Assembly: GCA_947652605.1 (NCBI GenBank)
Contig: OX393578.1
Location: forward strand, 52,769,415-52,833,414
Length of the DNA: 64,000 nucleotides
Direction of reading: 5' to 3'
From: Elmis aenea
Lineage: Eukaryota; Arthropoda; Insecta; Coleoptera; Elmidae
Below are positions 45,701 through 54,676 of the stretch, in pieces. The notes beneath the pieces were generated by a model, which was not told the DNA's origin, did no database searches, and saw nothing but the letters and a program-made list of their open reading frames with translations. A program made the position numbers and the translations under genes. Position 1 is the stretch's first letter. The number at the start of each line of letters is the position of its first letter.

Positions 45701-48700
45701 TAAAAATATTTGGAGCATGGAGCGGAGCTGAAGCAGGTATTTTGATGCCGGAGCGGAGCAATTAAATAATTGGACTGCTCCAAACCCCGGGTTCTAACCC
45801 AATTGAACTTCTAATGGCAAGCAAAGAACTAAATAATATGAGCTGTTAATTTTGAAAGTGGCTTAAGTTACTTTAATGTTATTTTGATATATAAAATGTT
45901 TAGTATTTTAATGTGCATAAAAATGTTTATGCTAACTCTAGAGATATTTCTCTTGTATTTGATATCTCGGTTACTTATATTTTTCTCAGGATACATAATT
46001 TCGCACAGACGTTAACGAATCGTCATTTTTCATTACTGTAAAGAGACTACTGGCTTAATGTTGATTTTGTCCGATGAGTTTTACTGAAGTTATGTTTGAT
46101 AAGACAGTTATTTAAGAAAATTGATGAGTAAATTATATAATATAAGTAATTTATATAAAGTATTTAATTATAAGTTTACTCAAGTATTTTTTCATTATCA
46201 TTAATATTTGTAAAACACATAAGTAACAAGTAAATTCACCTGTACATTTTGAAATGTAAGTATAGGTTATTTATATAACGTATTTCATATAAAAATTTAT
46301 TATAGTACCTAATCATTGTCATTAATAGGAGTGATAAAGTCTTTAAACATTTCACTTTGTTTTAAATTTTTATAATATCATTGACAAATTGGAAATATAC
46401 AGGGTGATTGATATTCGAGTTTAAGCATGGGTATCTCGCTTACTATAATATAGTATAATATAAATATACAGGGTGCACCACGACCCTGAGATTCTTCGAT
46501 AGCTCCTTTATTAATGAAAATATCAAAAAATGTTTAATACAAATATTGTGCGAACCTATTTTCTTCATAAACTAAAATTATTTTCAAATATACAGGGTGT
46601 TTCGTCTGACCGGCACATATAAAAATGTATTTTTTTTAAATAGAACACCCTGTATATTTTTACATTTTTGGATTCTTCTTAAAATTTACTTTAAAAAATG
46701 TTTAAGGTTATATGGGTCTTAAGTCAACCGTTTTCGTAAAATTTATATTTTTGTGAAAATTTTGAGCGATAGAGCACTTTCAATTTTTTTTTACATTAAA
46801 GTTATTTAAAAAAGCGGCAAAATTTCGTTTAAAATTGAGATTGACAATAGATTAATTAACACTTTGCGCTAGCTACATTTTAAAAATATTATACAGGGTG
46901 TTTTTTACGCTTGGTCAAACTTGTGAAACTTTAAACATCGATAAGTCATTTTTCTTAAATGCAACACCCTGTATATTTTTACATTTTCTTGTAGAGAATT
47001 TAATTGTCTTTCGAAATTATTAAGCATGTCCTATACCTAAAGTTAATATTTTTCGAGCTATCTCGATTTTTATTAGTATTACTAAGGCAATTAAAATATT
47101 TTAAAGTGGGCCATGGACGTAAGTCGTAATTTTTCAAAGAATTTTTAAGCAAAAGAATAAAAAGAGCTGCAACTTTGATTTTAGGCTAAAAATGTACCCC
47201 ATTTTACCGAAATTTATCGTATAAATTGTTCAAGATTATGTCCTTGTTCTACGCACAGCCGTAGACCTTGTATGAAAGACTCTAGCTCCCTTTATAACAT
47301 TTCGGGGGTTATACCATCAAAAGCATCACGAATCCTGTTCTGCACATCTTCAGAAGTTGTTGGGGTGTCTTGATACACTTGTTTTATGGGTCCCCACAAA
47401 AATAAATCTATAGGGGTAAGATCAGGTGACCTAGGTGGCTAGAAGATTGGTATACATCGCCCTATCCATCTATTAGGATATTTTGTGTTCGGCAACTGCA
47501 GTACTTGCTGTGTTGCTTTTAATGGTATAACCCCCGAAATGTTATCAAGAGTGTTAGAGTCTTTGAAACAACATCTACGGCTGTGCGTAGAACATGAACA
47601 AGGATATAATTTTAAACAATTTATACGATAAATTTCGGGGAAAAGGGGTACATTATCGGACTAAAATTAAAGTTGGAGCTCTTTTTATCCTTTAGTTTAA
47701 AAATTCTTTGAAAAATTACGACTTACGTCCATGGTCGACTTTAAAATATTTTAATTGCCTTAGTAATACTAATAAAAATCGAGATAGCTCGAAAAATATT
47801 AACTTTAGGTATAGGACATGCTTAATAATTTCGAAAGACAATTAAATTCTCTACAAGAAAATGTAAAAATATACATTGCATTTAAGAAAAATGACTTATC
47901 GATGTTTAAAGTTTCACAAGTTTGACCAAGCGTAAAAAACACCCTGTATAATATTTTTAAAATGTAGCTAGCGCAAAGTGTTAATTAATCTATTGTCAAT
48001 CTCAATTTTAAACGAACTTTTGCCGCTTTTTTAAATAACTTTAATGTAAAAAAAAATTGAAAGTGCTCTATCGCTCAAAATTTTCACAAAAATATAAATT
48101 TTACGAAAACAGTTGACTTAAGACCCATATAACCTTAAACATTTTTTAAAGTAAATTTTAAGAGGAATCCAAAAATGTAAAAATATACAGGGTGTTCTAT
48201 TTAAAAAAATTAAATTTTTATATGTGCCGGCCAAACGAAACACCCTGTATATTTGAAAATAATTTTAGTTTATGTAGAAAATAGGTTCGCACAATATTTG
48301 TATTAAACATTTTTTGATATTTTCATTAATAAAGGAGCTATCGAAGAATCTCAGGGTCGTGGTGCACCCTGTATGTATAAGTTATAATTTGGCAAAGTTG
48401 GCTTCAATGGCGTAGGCAGGATGCTTCTATGGGGGGGGGGGGTTAATAAACGCAAAAAGAGCTGAAGAGCCACCACTTTCTTTTTAAGCTTTTTTTTCAG
48501 CAAGATGTTTTATGGTTTCATTATGGGGAGGTCAATAAACCATAAAAAGAGCCGAAGACCTTTTTTTAAGCACAAAATTTACGTCTCTATAACAACTTAT
48601 TGGGACCTATGAGGGGGGGCAAACAGCTTTAAATCATTTTTCGCAAAAAGTGACTTATGTCACTTTCAAAATAAACGCCTCATCAAGGTACAGACATTGT

Positions 48701-51540
48701 TTTTTTTTAAATTCAATCAGTGCATTCAGCATGGTCCTCGCATTATTCTTGATTATAAACATTGGTGTTGGATTGTTGACTAATATTTAAGTTTTCCGAA
48801 TTTTAACAATAAATATTTCACCATTTTTAGCCAGCTTTACGATTAGATTTAAATGAACGACCCTTTTAAAATATTTTAGGAAGCTTCTAGTCACAATACA
48901 ACTGCATTTTTTTATCACGATCCAATTAAGATGACGTGCGCATCGAATATTTAAAATATCTGCAACTTAATGTTCCAAAATAAACTATTTAACGCAATCA
49001 TATTAGACAACAATCGATGAGGCGAAATATTTGCAGTGGCGTCACTCATATTTTATTAAAAGCGCCAACTTATAATACTCATGTTTCACTAAAAAAGTTT
49101 CTAAAATGTTATTAAAAGTGTGCCAAGGTACCTTCTGATAATGCTTAGGTTTATGGTGAATATTTATATAATTTATTTCGCGTATGTTAGGATAATTTAA
49201 GGCTGTTTATGTACGTGGTTATATTATAATGGTTACAATATTATCATTTACTTAAAATGTTTGCGCGATATAAGCAAATTGAATTTAAATTTGGGCTTAT
49301 CTTTTGTTGAGTAAGTCGGGTGATGTTTGATGTCTTTCGCATAAAAAAATATTTATTGTATACGCGCGGTATCCAAATAAAAATTGGACAAATAGCTCAT
49401 TAACTTGTAATAATGGAGCCAGTCATTTCCCAATTTTATACAGTGTGGTCCGCTTTTTAGTAGCAGGACTTAAGCAGTCGATAGAAAAACTTATTTTAAA
49501 GCGAATATTCCATATCAACATGGGTCCATAAACGCTTCGTTTCAAAGATACAGGGTGTTGAAATTTTCGAAAAAATAACGATAATGTTTAACCGTTTCTC
49601 TACCAGTAGATATATTAAAACCAAATTTGGTATACAGCACCACCTTACATGTTACCACAATCAGTGAAAATTTCAAGTCCCATAAGCAACCAGTGGCGGA
49701 GTTGTGGGGGTGCAGTTTCACTAAATTTTATAAAAAACTAGTACGGAACTGTTCAAAATCAAACTCGAACCTGTTTTTGGGTAGAGCATTTTATTCTAAA
49801 TAAAATATCTCTTGACTTTTCTTGGTATCTGTCACCGTTTGGCGCGAAATTTGATTTATTTTACCATTTTCGCAAAAAATTTGCCCTTAAGTTCGATCTA
49901 AAAATATAGCTAATATTCGTAATAAAGAAGTAATTACCGATTTTTGCAGTTTTTAATAACAGAACATACTAATAATGAGGGAAGAAGTTCCTCTAAATTA
50001 ACCATTAATAAGCATTTACTCTGCAAGTTGCAATTTTTTGCTTTTTTGCGATATTTTTAGATCGAAATTGCGAGCAAATTTTTCGCGAAAATAGTAAAAT
50101 AAATCAAATTCCGTGCCAAACGGTGGCAGATACGAAGAAAACTTGGAAGACACTTTTTTTAGAACAAAATGTTCTACCCAAAAACAAGTTCGAGTTGGAT
50201 TTTGAACAGGGCCGTATTAGTTTTTTATAAAATTTATTGAAACTGAACCCCCATAACTCCGCCACTGGTTGCTTGAGGGACTTGAAATGTTCACCGATTG
50301 TGGTAACCTGTAAGATGGTGCTGTACAAATTTAGTTTAAATATATCTACTGGTTGAGAAACGCTTAAACATTATCGATATTTTTTCGAAAATTTCAACAC
50401 CCTGTATCTTTAAAACGAAGCGTTTTTGGACCCATGTTGATATGGAATATTCGCTTTAAAATAAGTTTTTCTATTGACTGTTAAAGTCCTGCTACTAAAA
50501 AGTGGACCACCCTGTATTTAGTAGTTCCTTCCGTAATTATACTTATAGATGTGTTTTTCAGCAGTTAAGGGTAGTTCACACGGTGACACTAGTGTCGCGA
50601 CATCAAATGTCACGACCCCGCTTGACATTCGGCACTGGGTGTTCACACGTAAAATGATATATTTGAGCGTCGCGACATCAAAATAAAAATGGCCAATGAG
50701 CAACGGGTGTTGTAGAGCAACTAATTATTTTGAAGTCGCTATATTCGCGAATATATTTGTGCCATAAACAAGGATATTGTTGATAATGCTCTAAAATCGT
50801 TGGAACATCAATTAAGGACATGATAAATTGGAAATCGATGACAAACAATTGTATATTATTTGTCTGTTGTGTCAAAATATAAAAATATGGTAGGCTTACG
50901 TCAAATGCCGCACTGTCAATATCGGTGTCGCGACATCGCGGCACTAGCGTCATGGCATCGTGACATCAGGCTGTTCAGACGACATATGATGCCACGGCAC
51001 GTAGTGTCACGACGCTAGTGTCACCGTGTGAACTACCCTTTAGTTGAGCTGGTAAATGCCTTTAAATTTTGCTGAAATTTTTGATTTAAAAAAAAAATGA
51101 AAATGGTTACTACAAAATCGTTTGTAAGCGTTGTACAGTTAATTTTATTTATATTTGAGTGCTTCGCTACACACTTTAATGGGTTTATTTTCGTTCATAG
51201 TCATTCGCAATTAAATATTTTAATTTCTTTAGTAAATTTAAAATAAATACGAATTCATGTGGCACGCTTATGCGCGCGATACAATCGTACTTCTTTATTT
51301 AATAAGTAACTTGTTTACGTTTTGATGTCTACTTAATGTTTTAAACGCTAGCGGTATATTGTGCTGTGCGTTATAGATAGTTACATAATTTTTTTGGAGC
51401 ATTTAATGAGGGCTTACCTTATCGACGCACTGAACTGCACAAAAGGCGTCTTTAAATTTTGTTTGTAAGGCTTTAGGAATGTCTTCACAACGCACATTTA
51501 AAATTAAACACACAACACCACATAAAAACGTTAAATTCAT
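30764..51540 (-). CDS. tor: Torso receptor tyrosine kinase
   Basis: Thirteen exons on the minus strand join in frame to 780 residues: 51540-51418, 40533-40470, 36255-36104, 35999-35771, 35713-35646, 35215-35035, 34957-34767, 34625-34344, 34216-34003, 33536-33335, 33040-32881, 32826-32474 and 30887-30764. The ATG at 51540 starts a clear signal peptide (MNLTFLCGVVCLILNVRC), followed by a short Cys-rich segment, fibronectin-III-like ectodomain, a membrane helix at about residues 391-414, and a split kinase: GEGAFG (473-478), Lys498, HRDLAARN (632-639), DFG (652-654), WMAIESL. The insert between the kinase lobes is short. All catalytic motifs are intact. Torso binds trunk or PTTH and signals through Ras/MAPK for terminal patterning or moulting hormone release. 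Introns 1 (10.9 kb) and 2 (4.2 kb) are almost entirely transposons. Confidence 0.94.
31056..31195. mobile_element. 140-bp hairpin MITE, copy 2
   Basis: Same family and same length as 7161-7300; it begins TGGTGCC, ends GGCACCA, and is flanked by TTA on both sides. The arms contain GCGTCGCCAAGGATACAG and its complement. It is nested in the foldback 30943-32148. Confidence 0.85.
31388..31645. repeat. 43-bp tandem repeat, about six units
   Basis: Unit starts TTCTTTGACTTATCGCCATC and ends ATGGCGAATGG. Units alternate between two versions (GCCATCTAACGG and GCCAACCAACAG), suggesting amplification in pairs. Located in torso intron 12 within the foldback. Confidence 0.85.
32195..32447. mobile_element. 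Short ACAGGGTA/TCCCAGT foldback-type MITE
   Basis: Ends TATACAGGGTATCCCAGT and ACTGGGACACCCTGTA, about 250 bp, no ORF. In torso intron 12, close to the exon 12 splice donor (32473). Confidence 0.65.
33078..33289. mobile_element. 212-bp hAT-type MITE (CAGTGGGTCTCAAA ends)
   Basis: Inverted ends CAGTGGGTCTCAAA and TTTGAGAAACACTG with GGCCCC/GGGGCC-rich subterminal sequence. Flanks CCTTTGAG and CTTTAGAG agree at 6 of 8 positions, a decayed 8-bp duplication. In torso intron 10. Confidence 0.7.
33735..33900. repeat. Minisatellite of TTTGAGCAAAAATTGTGCAA units
   Basis: Five to six imperfect copies, 25-30 bp each, in torso intron 9. The open frames it creates (FEQKLCN repeats) are a consequence of the repeat, not a gene. 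Confidence 0.8.
35256..35623. mobile_element. GGAGCGGAGC-rich hAT MITE, copy 1
   Basis: Begins CAGGGGTTTGGAGCGGAGC and ends GCTCCAAAATCCTG. The interior of each end repeats GGAGC. Flanks GTTGTTAG and TTTGTTAA share 6 of 8 bases. In torso intron 5. Copy 2 is at 45404-45790. Confidence 0.75.
36469..37245 (+). mobile_element. PIF/Harbinger-type element with a MADF-like ORF fragment
   Basis: Inverted ends AGCCTAGTGCAGATTGTAAA and, as reverse complement, AGCCTAGTCCAGATTGTAAA, flanked by TTA on both sides. Subterminal repeats of TGTTTCGGAAC occur at each end. Between about 36720 and 36960 a + frame reads WNQEKTVQLIEKVHC..LWDVT, a stop, then KKRDAFGNIAQSC and VKKKVHMLKSQFR. This is a MADF (Myb/SANT-like) domain as encoded by the second gene of PIF/Harbinger elements. 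The DDE nuclease is absent. In torso intron 2. Confidence 0.8.
37246..39250. other. Torso intron 2, unassigned stretch
   Basis: Mostly AT-rich sequence without gene or clear transposon ends. GACGAAGAGACTTGAGTCTC followed by GAAAC at 38216-38240 looks like a degenerate hammerhead core. 38980-39250 is unassigned. Confidence 0.35.
39259..40423. mobile_element. hAT element (CAGGGATGGCAAATAGG ends) carrying another hAT
   Basis: Inverted ends CAGGGATGGCAAATAGG / CCTATTTGCCATCCCTG are flanked by a perfect 8-bp duplication CCCTAATG (39251-39258, 40424-40431). About 477 bp of its own sequence surround a nested hAT at 39442-40129. No transposase ORF. Confidence 0.85.
39442..40129. mobile_element. Nested hAT element (CAGTGGCGTAGC ends)
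   Basis: Left CAGTGGCGTAGCTAG and right CTTGCTACGCTACTG are inverted, with a perfect 8-bp duplication TATGCAAT (39434-39441, 40130-40137). GCCGCCCGGGGCGG blocks lie inside each end. Non-coding, 688 bp, inserted into the hAT at 39259-40423. Confidence 0.88.
40616..42184. mobile_element. ACAGGGTGGTCCAAATTC foldback (torso intron 1)
   Basis: Left end CAGGGTGGTCCAAATTCAAT and right end GAATTTGGACCACCCTGTA with long complementary arms (GGGTATCTCGCTTAATATTG against AATATTAAGCGAGATACCC). A second foldback is nested near its centre (41173-41808). No ORF. A solo right arm of this subfamily is near 2503. Confidence 0.85.
41173..41808. mobile_element. Nested ACAGGGTGTGT foldback
   Basis: Ends TACAGGGTGTGTAAAAATTGG and CCAATTCATACACACCCTGTA. 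Arms pair through CGATGTTCTTCGTAAAATT and its complement. It sits inside the foldback 40616-42184. Confidence 0.8.
42185..43739. other. Torso intron 1, mostly unassigned
   Basis: From about 42957 the sequence ACATGGTGTTTCTGAACGAT resembles a mutated ACAGGGTGTTTC terminus. Otherwise no element boundaries or genes are recognised; reading frames here are short and unconvincing. Confidence 0.35.
43740..44094. repeat. Solo right arm of the 8817-12129 foldback family
   Basis: Matches 11752-12129 in the same orientation (CCATAGCCAATTTCGCGGCCC; ATAATAAGCAAGATCCCCATG; end GGGACAACCTGTATA). There is no left arm. Confidence 0.7.
44095..44851. other. Torso intron 1, nothing recognised
   Basis: I see no gene, terminal inverted repeat or tandem array here. 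Confidence 0.4.
44867..45087 (+). mobile_element. 221-bp inverted-head retroelement (Penelope-like by inference)
   Basis: Flanked by identical 15-bp direct repeats AATATACTTCACCAT (44852-44866, 45088-45102). About 44871-44960 is an inverted copy of 44961-45056, making a near-perfect hairpin with arms of about 90 bp. A unique tail follows, ending GAATAAA. The forward copy contains TTGAAAAAGACC..GGTCGAAACG, which resembles a decayed hammerhead core. Confidence 0.7.
45404..45790. mobile_element. GGAGCGGAGC-rich hAT MITE, copy 2
   Basis: Begins CAGGGGCTTGGAGCGGAGC and ends TGCTCCAAACCCCGG, flanked by a perfect 8-bp duplication GTTCTAAC (45396-45403, 45791-45798). Same family as 35256-35623 and in the same orientation. 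Non-coding. Confidence 0.85.
47214..47490 (-). pseudogene. Mariner-like (DDE_3) transposase C-terminal fragment
   Basis: The minus frame reads PNRWIGRCIPIF, a stop where the family has Trp, PPRSPDLTPIDLFLWG, then DVQNRIRDAFDGITPEML, a second stop, and LRLCVEQGHNLEQFIR before the terminal stop. The PPRSPDLTPID motif carries the last catalytic acidic residue of this family. Two internal stops make it non-functional. Confidence 0.75.
47521..47631 (+). pseudogene. Second transposase C-terminal fragment, opposite strand
   Basis: 37 codons reading NGITPEMLSRVLESLKQHLR and LCVEHEQGYNFKQFIR then stop. It is a diverged copy of the end of the minus-strand fragment at 47214-47490, so the two arms of the foldback each keep the same gene end. 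Confidence 0.7.
48377..49438. other. Torso intron 1, unassigned
   Basis: Near 48406 TGGCGTAGGCAGGATG resembles a hAT left terminus, and an 11-base G run is at about 48432. No matching right end or ORF found. Confidence 0.35.
49439..50516. mobile_element. CAGTGTGGTCCGC / GGACCACCCTG foldback
   Basis: Arms are complementary over long stretches (CTTTTTAGTAGCAGGACTTA against the right arm near 50490). An inner ACAGGGTGTTGAAATTTTCG terminus near 49552 pairs with 50390-50405. No ORF. In torso intron 1. Confidence 0.75.
50568..51039. mobile_element. PIF/Harbinger-type MITE (AGGGTAGTTCACACGG ends)
   Basis: Inverted ends AGGGTAGTTCACACGGTGAC / GTCACCGTGTGAACTACCCT are flanked by TTA on both sides. 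Subterminal GTCGCGACATC repeats occur inside each end. 472 bp, no convincing ORF. It lies about 380 bp downstream (in transcription) of torso exon 1. Confidence 0.8.
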
Positions 51541-52614
51541 AATGGTTATCAAAATTTTCACTTCAGATTTCCACGAAAGGCACAATTCTTGAACATGGCG
51601 TCACAGATTTAAAAAAAAACGGCACACTTCTGGTTTACTGTGTTTATTGATAATTTTACGCGTTAAATATGTTATTTTCAGTCAAGTTCACGTCATTTGG
51701 TGTAGTCATTAGAATTTTCGTTGGTTTAAAATCTGTTAACATGTGTGACAACAAACTAATGAGCTGCACCATTGTTACCTTGCGGTAAAATTTCACTTCG
51801 TAATACCCCTGGCCATATTGTGCTGTTTACTGACTAATCGTAAATTTTCGAATGCGCTTATTTTGTAGAACGATCGGTAGTCGAGTAGATTTTTAATTAT
51901 CGGATATGTAGATGGTTAACAGTCGATCACCACGCTGTCGAAGACGAAACTGAGGCGATGCAAAAGTTTGAACTATTAGCACAACCTAATGCTAGTCGGG
52001 GACCACAGGTAAGGCTACTGATAATGAGGGTATCACAAAACGAACAAAAATTGTAACAGTTGTTAGATAATAACAATTTTAACAGGTTGCCAAAGAATGA
52101 TTCGTCGGTGGTTCTAATTATTTTTCAAAAATCAAGGTACTAAATACTTAAAAAAAAGTCATTAATGCTAACAAAAATTCTAATACTTAAGCCATGATTT
52201 TTTTAGTGTTTTATATCCACCAAATTATCGTAACTTATTTATTTTTCAATTTTTTCTTTATCAAATATTCGTTGATTCGCGTAACGTTATTTTGAAATAG
52301 CACGTGAATTTAATGCTTAAAATGAAGTGATTTATTGCGAAAACTATTTGCTATAAATAAGGGTACATTAAATTTAACATTTATTGCCGGATATTTTCCT
52401 TAATGTTATGTCTATATTTCACGAAATGTAGATGAGGACAAACTAGTTTACAAATGCTCTTGCATATTATATTTATAATTCCTCAAAGGTATTAAAGTAA
52501 TAAATGTTCTTGGAATAAGCAATTACTTTTGTATTTGTGAGGGAAAACCACTTATATTAACATAAATTATTGTACCCTTTGTGGTTCGTTTTATAGAAGT
52601 TCAATAAATGCCTG
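51541..52614. promoter_or_regulatory. Torso upstream region
   Basis: Intergenic sequence 5' of the torso ATG (minus strand). The torso promoter and 5' UTR should lie here, but no TATA box or initiator can be assigned with confidence. It also contains a short possible coding exon on the + strand (51958-52008). Confidence 0.35.
51958..52008 (+). other. Possible orphan first coding exon
   Basis: ATG opens 17 codons (MQKFELLAQPNASRGPQ) ending exactly at CAG|GTAAGG, a strong splice donor. The upstream sequence is less AT-rich than its surroundings and could be a 5' UTR. No continuation was found in the window, so the downstream exons would have to lie beyond 64000 or inside NEDD1's neighbourhood. 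A chance ORF is quite possible. Confidence 0.2.
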
Positions 52615-53220
52615 TACAGGGTGGTCCAAATTTGATGGGATTACATTGTATCTCGGTTACCATGTTAGCGAAAATCTGATATCGGTCTTTTGGGCTTTTT
52701 TTTGAGATAAGAACGCCTGTGTATCGCTTTCCATTTTGGTGTTACAGGCGAAAAATTAAATTTCATTATTCGCGCTATAACTTCTTTATTTTTTAAAATG
52801 GAACAAAATGTTATGAAAGCTTTTTATACAGATTTTTATGCTTAATTTAAAAACAAAATTTTTTTTTTTTTAGCGACTTTGACTTTCGAGATATAAAGTA
52901 AATTTGTACTTTTTTAAACGGAAACCGTAGTTGGCCATGACTTTATATGAAAGAGCATTTTTTTTAGCTTTTCAAAAATATATGGTTTTATATATTTGTT
53001 GCAAAAATTAACCGAGATATGGCTAATTTTGTGGAAATTTTACTATCAAAGTTTGCCATGATTTTGCAAACAAGTGATGTTTGCAACTAATAAACAAGTA
53101 AACGTCATATCCAAGTAAATTTTTAAGCAAATCCTTGTGTTCTTTTGCATTTTAGAACTGGCTATTGTGGTATTGTGAACATGGCTAAATTTGAACACTT
53201 TGAAAAGTTTAATATGTTAT
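52615..53220. repeat. Solo left arm of an ACAGGGTGGTCCAAATTTG foldback
   Basis: Same subfamily as 27653-28745 (GTATCTCGGTTACCATG; AAATCTGATATCGGTCT; GTTGGCCATGACTT). The matching right arm is missing. It lies between torso and OST4. Confidence 0.65.
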
Positions 53221-53660
53221 AAATTTACATTGCACTATTCCCAAATTATATTAAAGTTAAAAATGCACATAAGTATGGAACACAAATTAATTTTTAATAA
53301 TTTTTTAAGACAATATTGGTAACAAAAAACTATGAAGTTTTGGGTAAATGCAATAAACGATTTTACACCACATTTATATCTAAAATATTTTTTATTGTAA
53401 TGCCTTAGGTTTATAATATATTCTTATAATGTTGTTTAAGTTTCAAACAATTAAAAACGTTAAAATGTTGATCCATTAGACTTTTTAAAAACAATGATTT
53501 GATTTATTTTCATCAATTTACGGCATTAAACACACACACATACAGATGCACATTCTACGAAATAAAGACGTTTTTTAGAAATATTTATATTGCGAAATAT
53601 ATTACATCCTTAAAATTATAACATAAATTTAACGACAAATTATTACAAAAAGCGGTGTTT

Positions 53661-53765
53661 TCATTTCGAATAGTTTGCATTAATATAGTGAAACAGCAGC
53701 ACTAATAAAAATAGTGTTACTCCCAAGGCGTTGGCCAAAATAGCTAGGTGAACATCGGTTATCAT
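53661..53765 (-). CDS. OST4: Oligosaccharyltransferase subunit OST4
   Basis: A 34-codon ORF on the minus strand, ATG at 53765 and TGA at 53661: [19 protein letters not shown] then a hydrophobic run, HYINANYSK. The start MITDV.LAI.AN.LGV.LFLLV.L.HY is the conserved OST4 pattern. It is a single-pass ER membrane microprotein that holds the catalytic STT3 and ribophorin/OST48 subunits together during N-glycosylation. TTCTGTTCCAG immediately before AATG is a good splice acceptor, so the 5' UTR is probably split. AATAAA on the minus strand lies at 53509-53504. It is divergent from NEDD1. Confidence 0.93.
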   Translation of the reverse strand: MITDVHLAILANALGVTLFLLVLLFHYINANYSK

Positions 53766-53766
53766 T

Positions 53767-54676
53767 CTGGAACAGAAATAAAAACATTTGTTAATTTTGA
53801 ATGTTTTAAATAAACGCGGTCATAGTAGTTACTGGTTTTTGTCATTGTGATGGCGCCACAATATAACCTACTGTTTACAACGGTTTTTTGAACGAAATTC
53901 ATTCATTACACGGCATATCTAACTAAATTTTGTTGTTAAATATTTTGGAATGTGTAAAAAGTTTTAGTTTTATATGTGCAACAAAAACTAGAGGGTACAC
54001 GTGCAGAAAAACAACATCAAAGTTTTAACAGGTTAACGTTTGTTAAGGTGAGTGTAATTTTTTTTAAATCGACATGCGTCGTGTCTTTCATGATTTTAAT
54101 AAGTCGAGAATACTTACATGTTTATTTAATTAATGTTTTTATGTGCTTAAAGTAAAACGTATTGCTGTACGTGGCGTAAATAGTAGATTAAAGCCGGGTG
54201 TGTTGAGTCACCTTCTTTATCGACATTAAACGTCAAAGTGTTAAAATTTTAGTTAGCAGATGGCAGCAGTAGTACTGTTTTAGCTTACCTTTTAGCTAAT
54301 TGTGCAGTATTTTGAATTAAAAATGAATATTTTTCTTATTATTAAATAAACATGATCAATTTATTTCCATAATATCCATAAATATGGAGGCTAAAACAAT
54401 ACTTGCTCTTTAAAATAACTGTATTAAATTCATTCTGCTCATTTTTAAAATGTAATATATGTTATTAATTAAATAAATATGATTGATATAGGCTAAAATA
54501 ATATTTATTTATTTATATAATACTTTTTTTTGGTAAATATATATATTAACTCCATGTTGGGCATTTTTTTCAATTTAAAAAGAATTATATTTGTTACTAA
54601 ATAATTAAACATGATTCATTTATTGCTGATAGAAGTTAAAAAATTATTTACCAAATGTAATTTTTTTTCCAGCACA
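53767..54676. promoter_or_regulatory. Divergent OST4/NEDD1 promoter and 5' UTR region
   Basis: Both genes appear to have a split 5' UTR. NEDD1 has a donor at TTAAG|GTGAGT (54047/54048) and an acceptor TTTCCAG four bases before its ATG. OST4 has an acceptor at 53767, with donor candidates at 54117 (GTAAGT) and others nearer. Transcription start sites cannot be fixed by eye. Confidence 0.45.

Larger units (their letters stand above)
46466..48374. mobile_element. Large ACAGGGTGCACCACG foldback with layered inner termini and transposase remnants
   Basis: Outer ends ACAGGGTGCACCACGACCC and GGGTCGTGGTGCACCCTGT. Within each arm are further paired termini: 46590-46660 against 48184-48255, and 46893-46975 against 47870-47950. 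Each inner unit is itself closed by CACCCTGTA. The centre holds two opposed mariner-like transposase fragments. A separate solo terminus (ACAGGGTGATTGATATTC) lies just upstream at 46399. In torso intron 1. Confidence 0.8.

Noticed and set aside
48425..48445. Poly-G run as a possible regulatory G-quadruplex
   Set aside because: A single homopolymer run that may be a sequencing artefact; no surrounding G-tracts on a conserved site.
51541..51585. N-terminal extension of torso exon 1
   Set aside because: The codon at 51585 is TTG, not ATG; the ATG at 51540 starts a normal signal peptide.
54611..54676. Upstream in-frame ATG of NEDD1 (MIHLLLIEVKKLF..)
   Set aside because: The segment ends in a polypyrimidine tract and CAG acceptor, so it is most likely 5' UTR intron.
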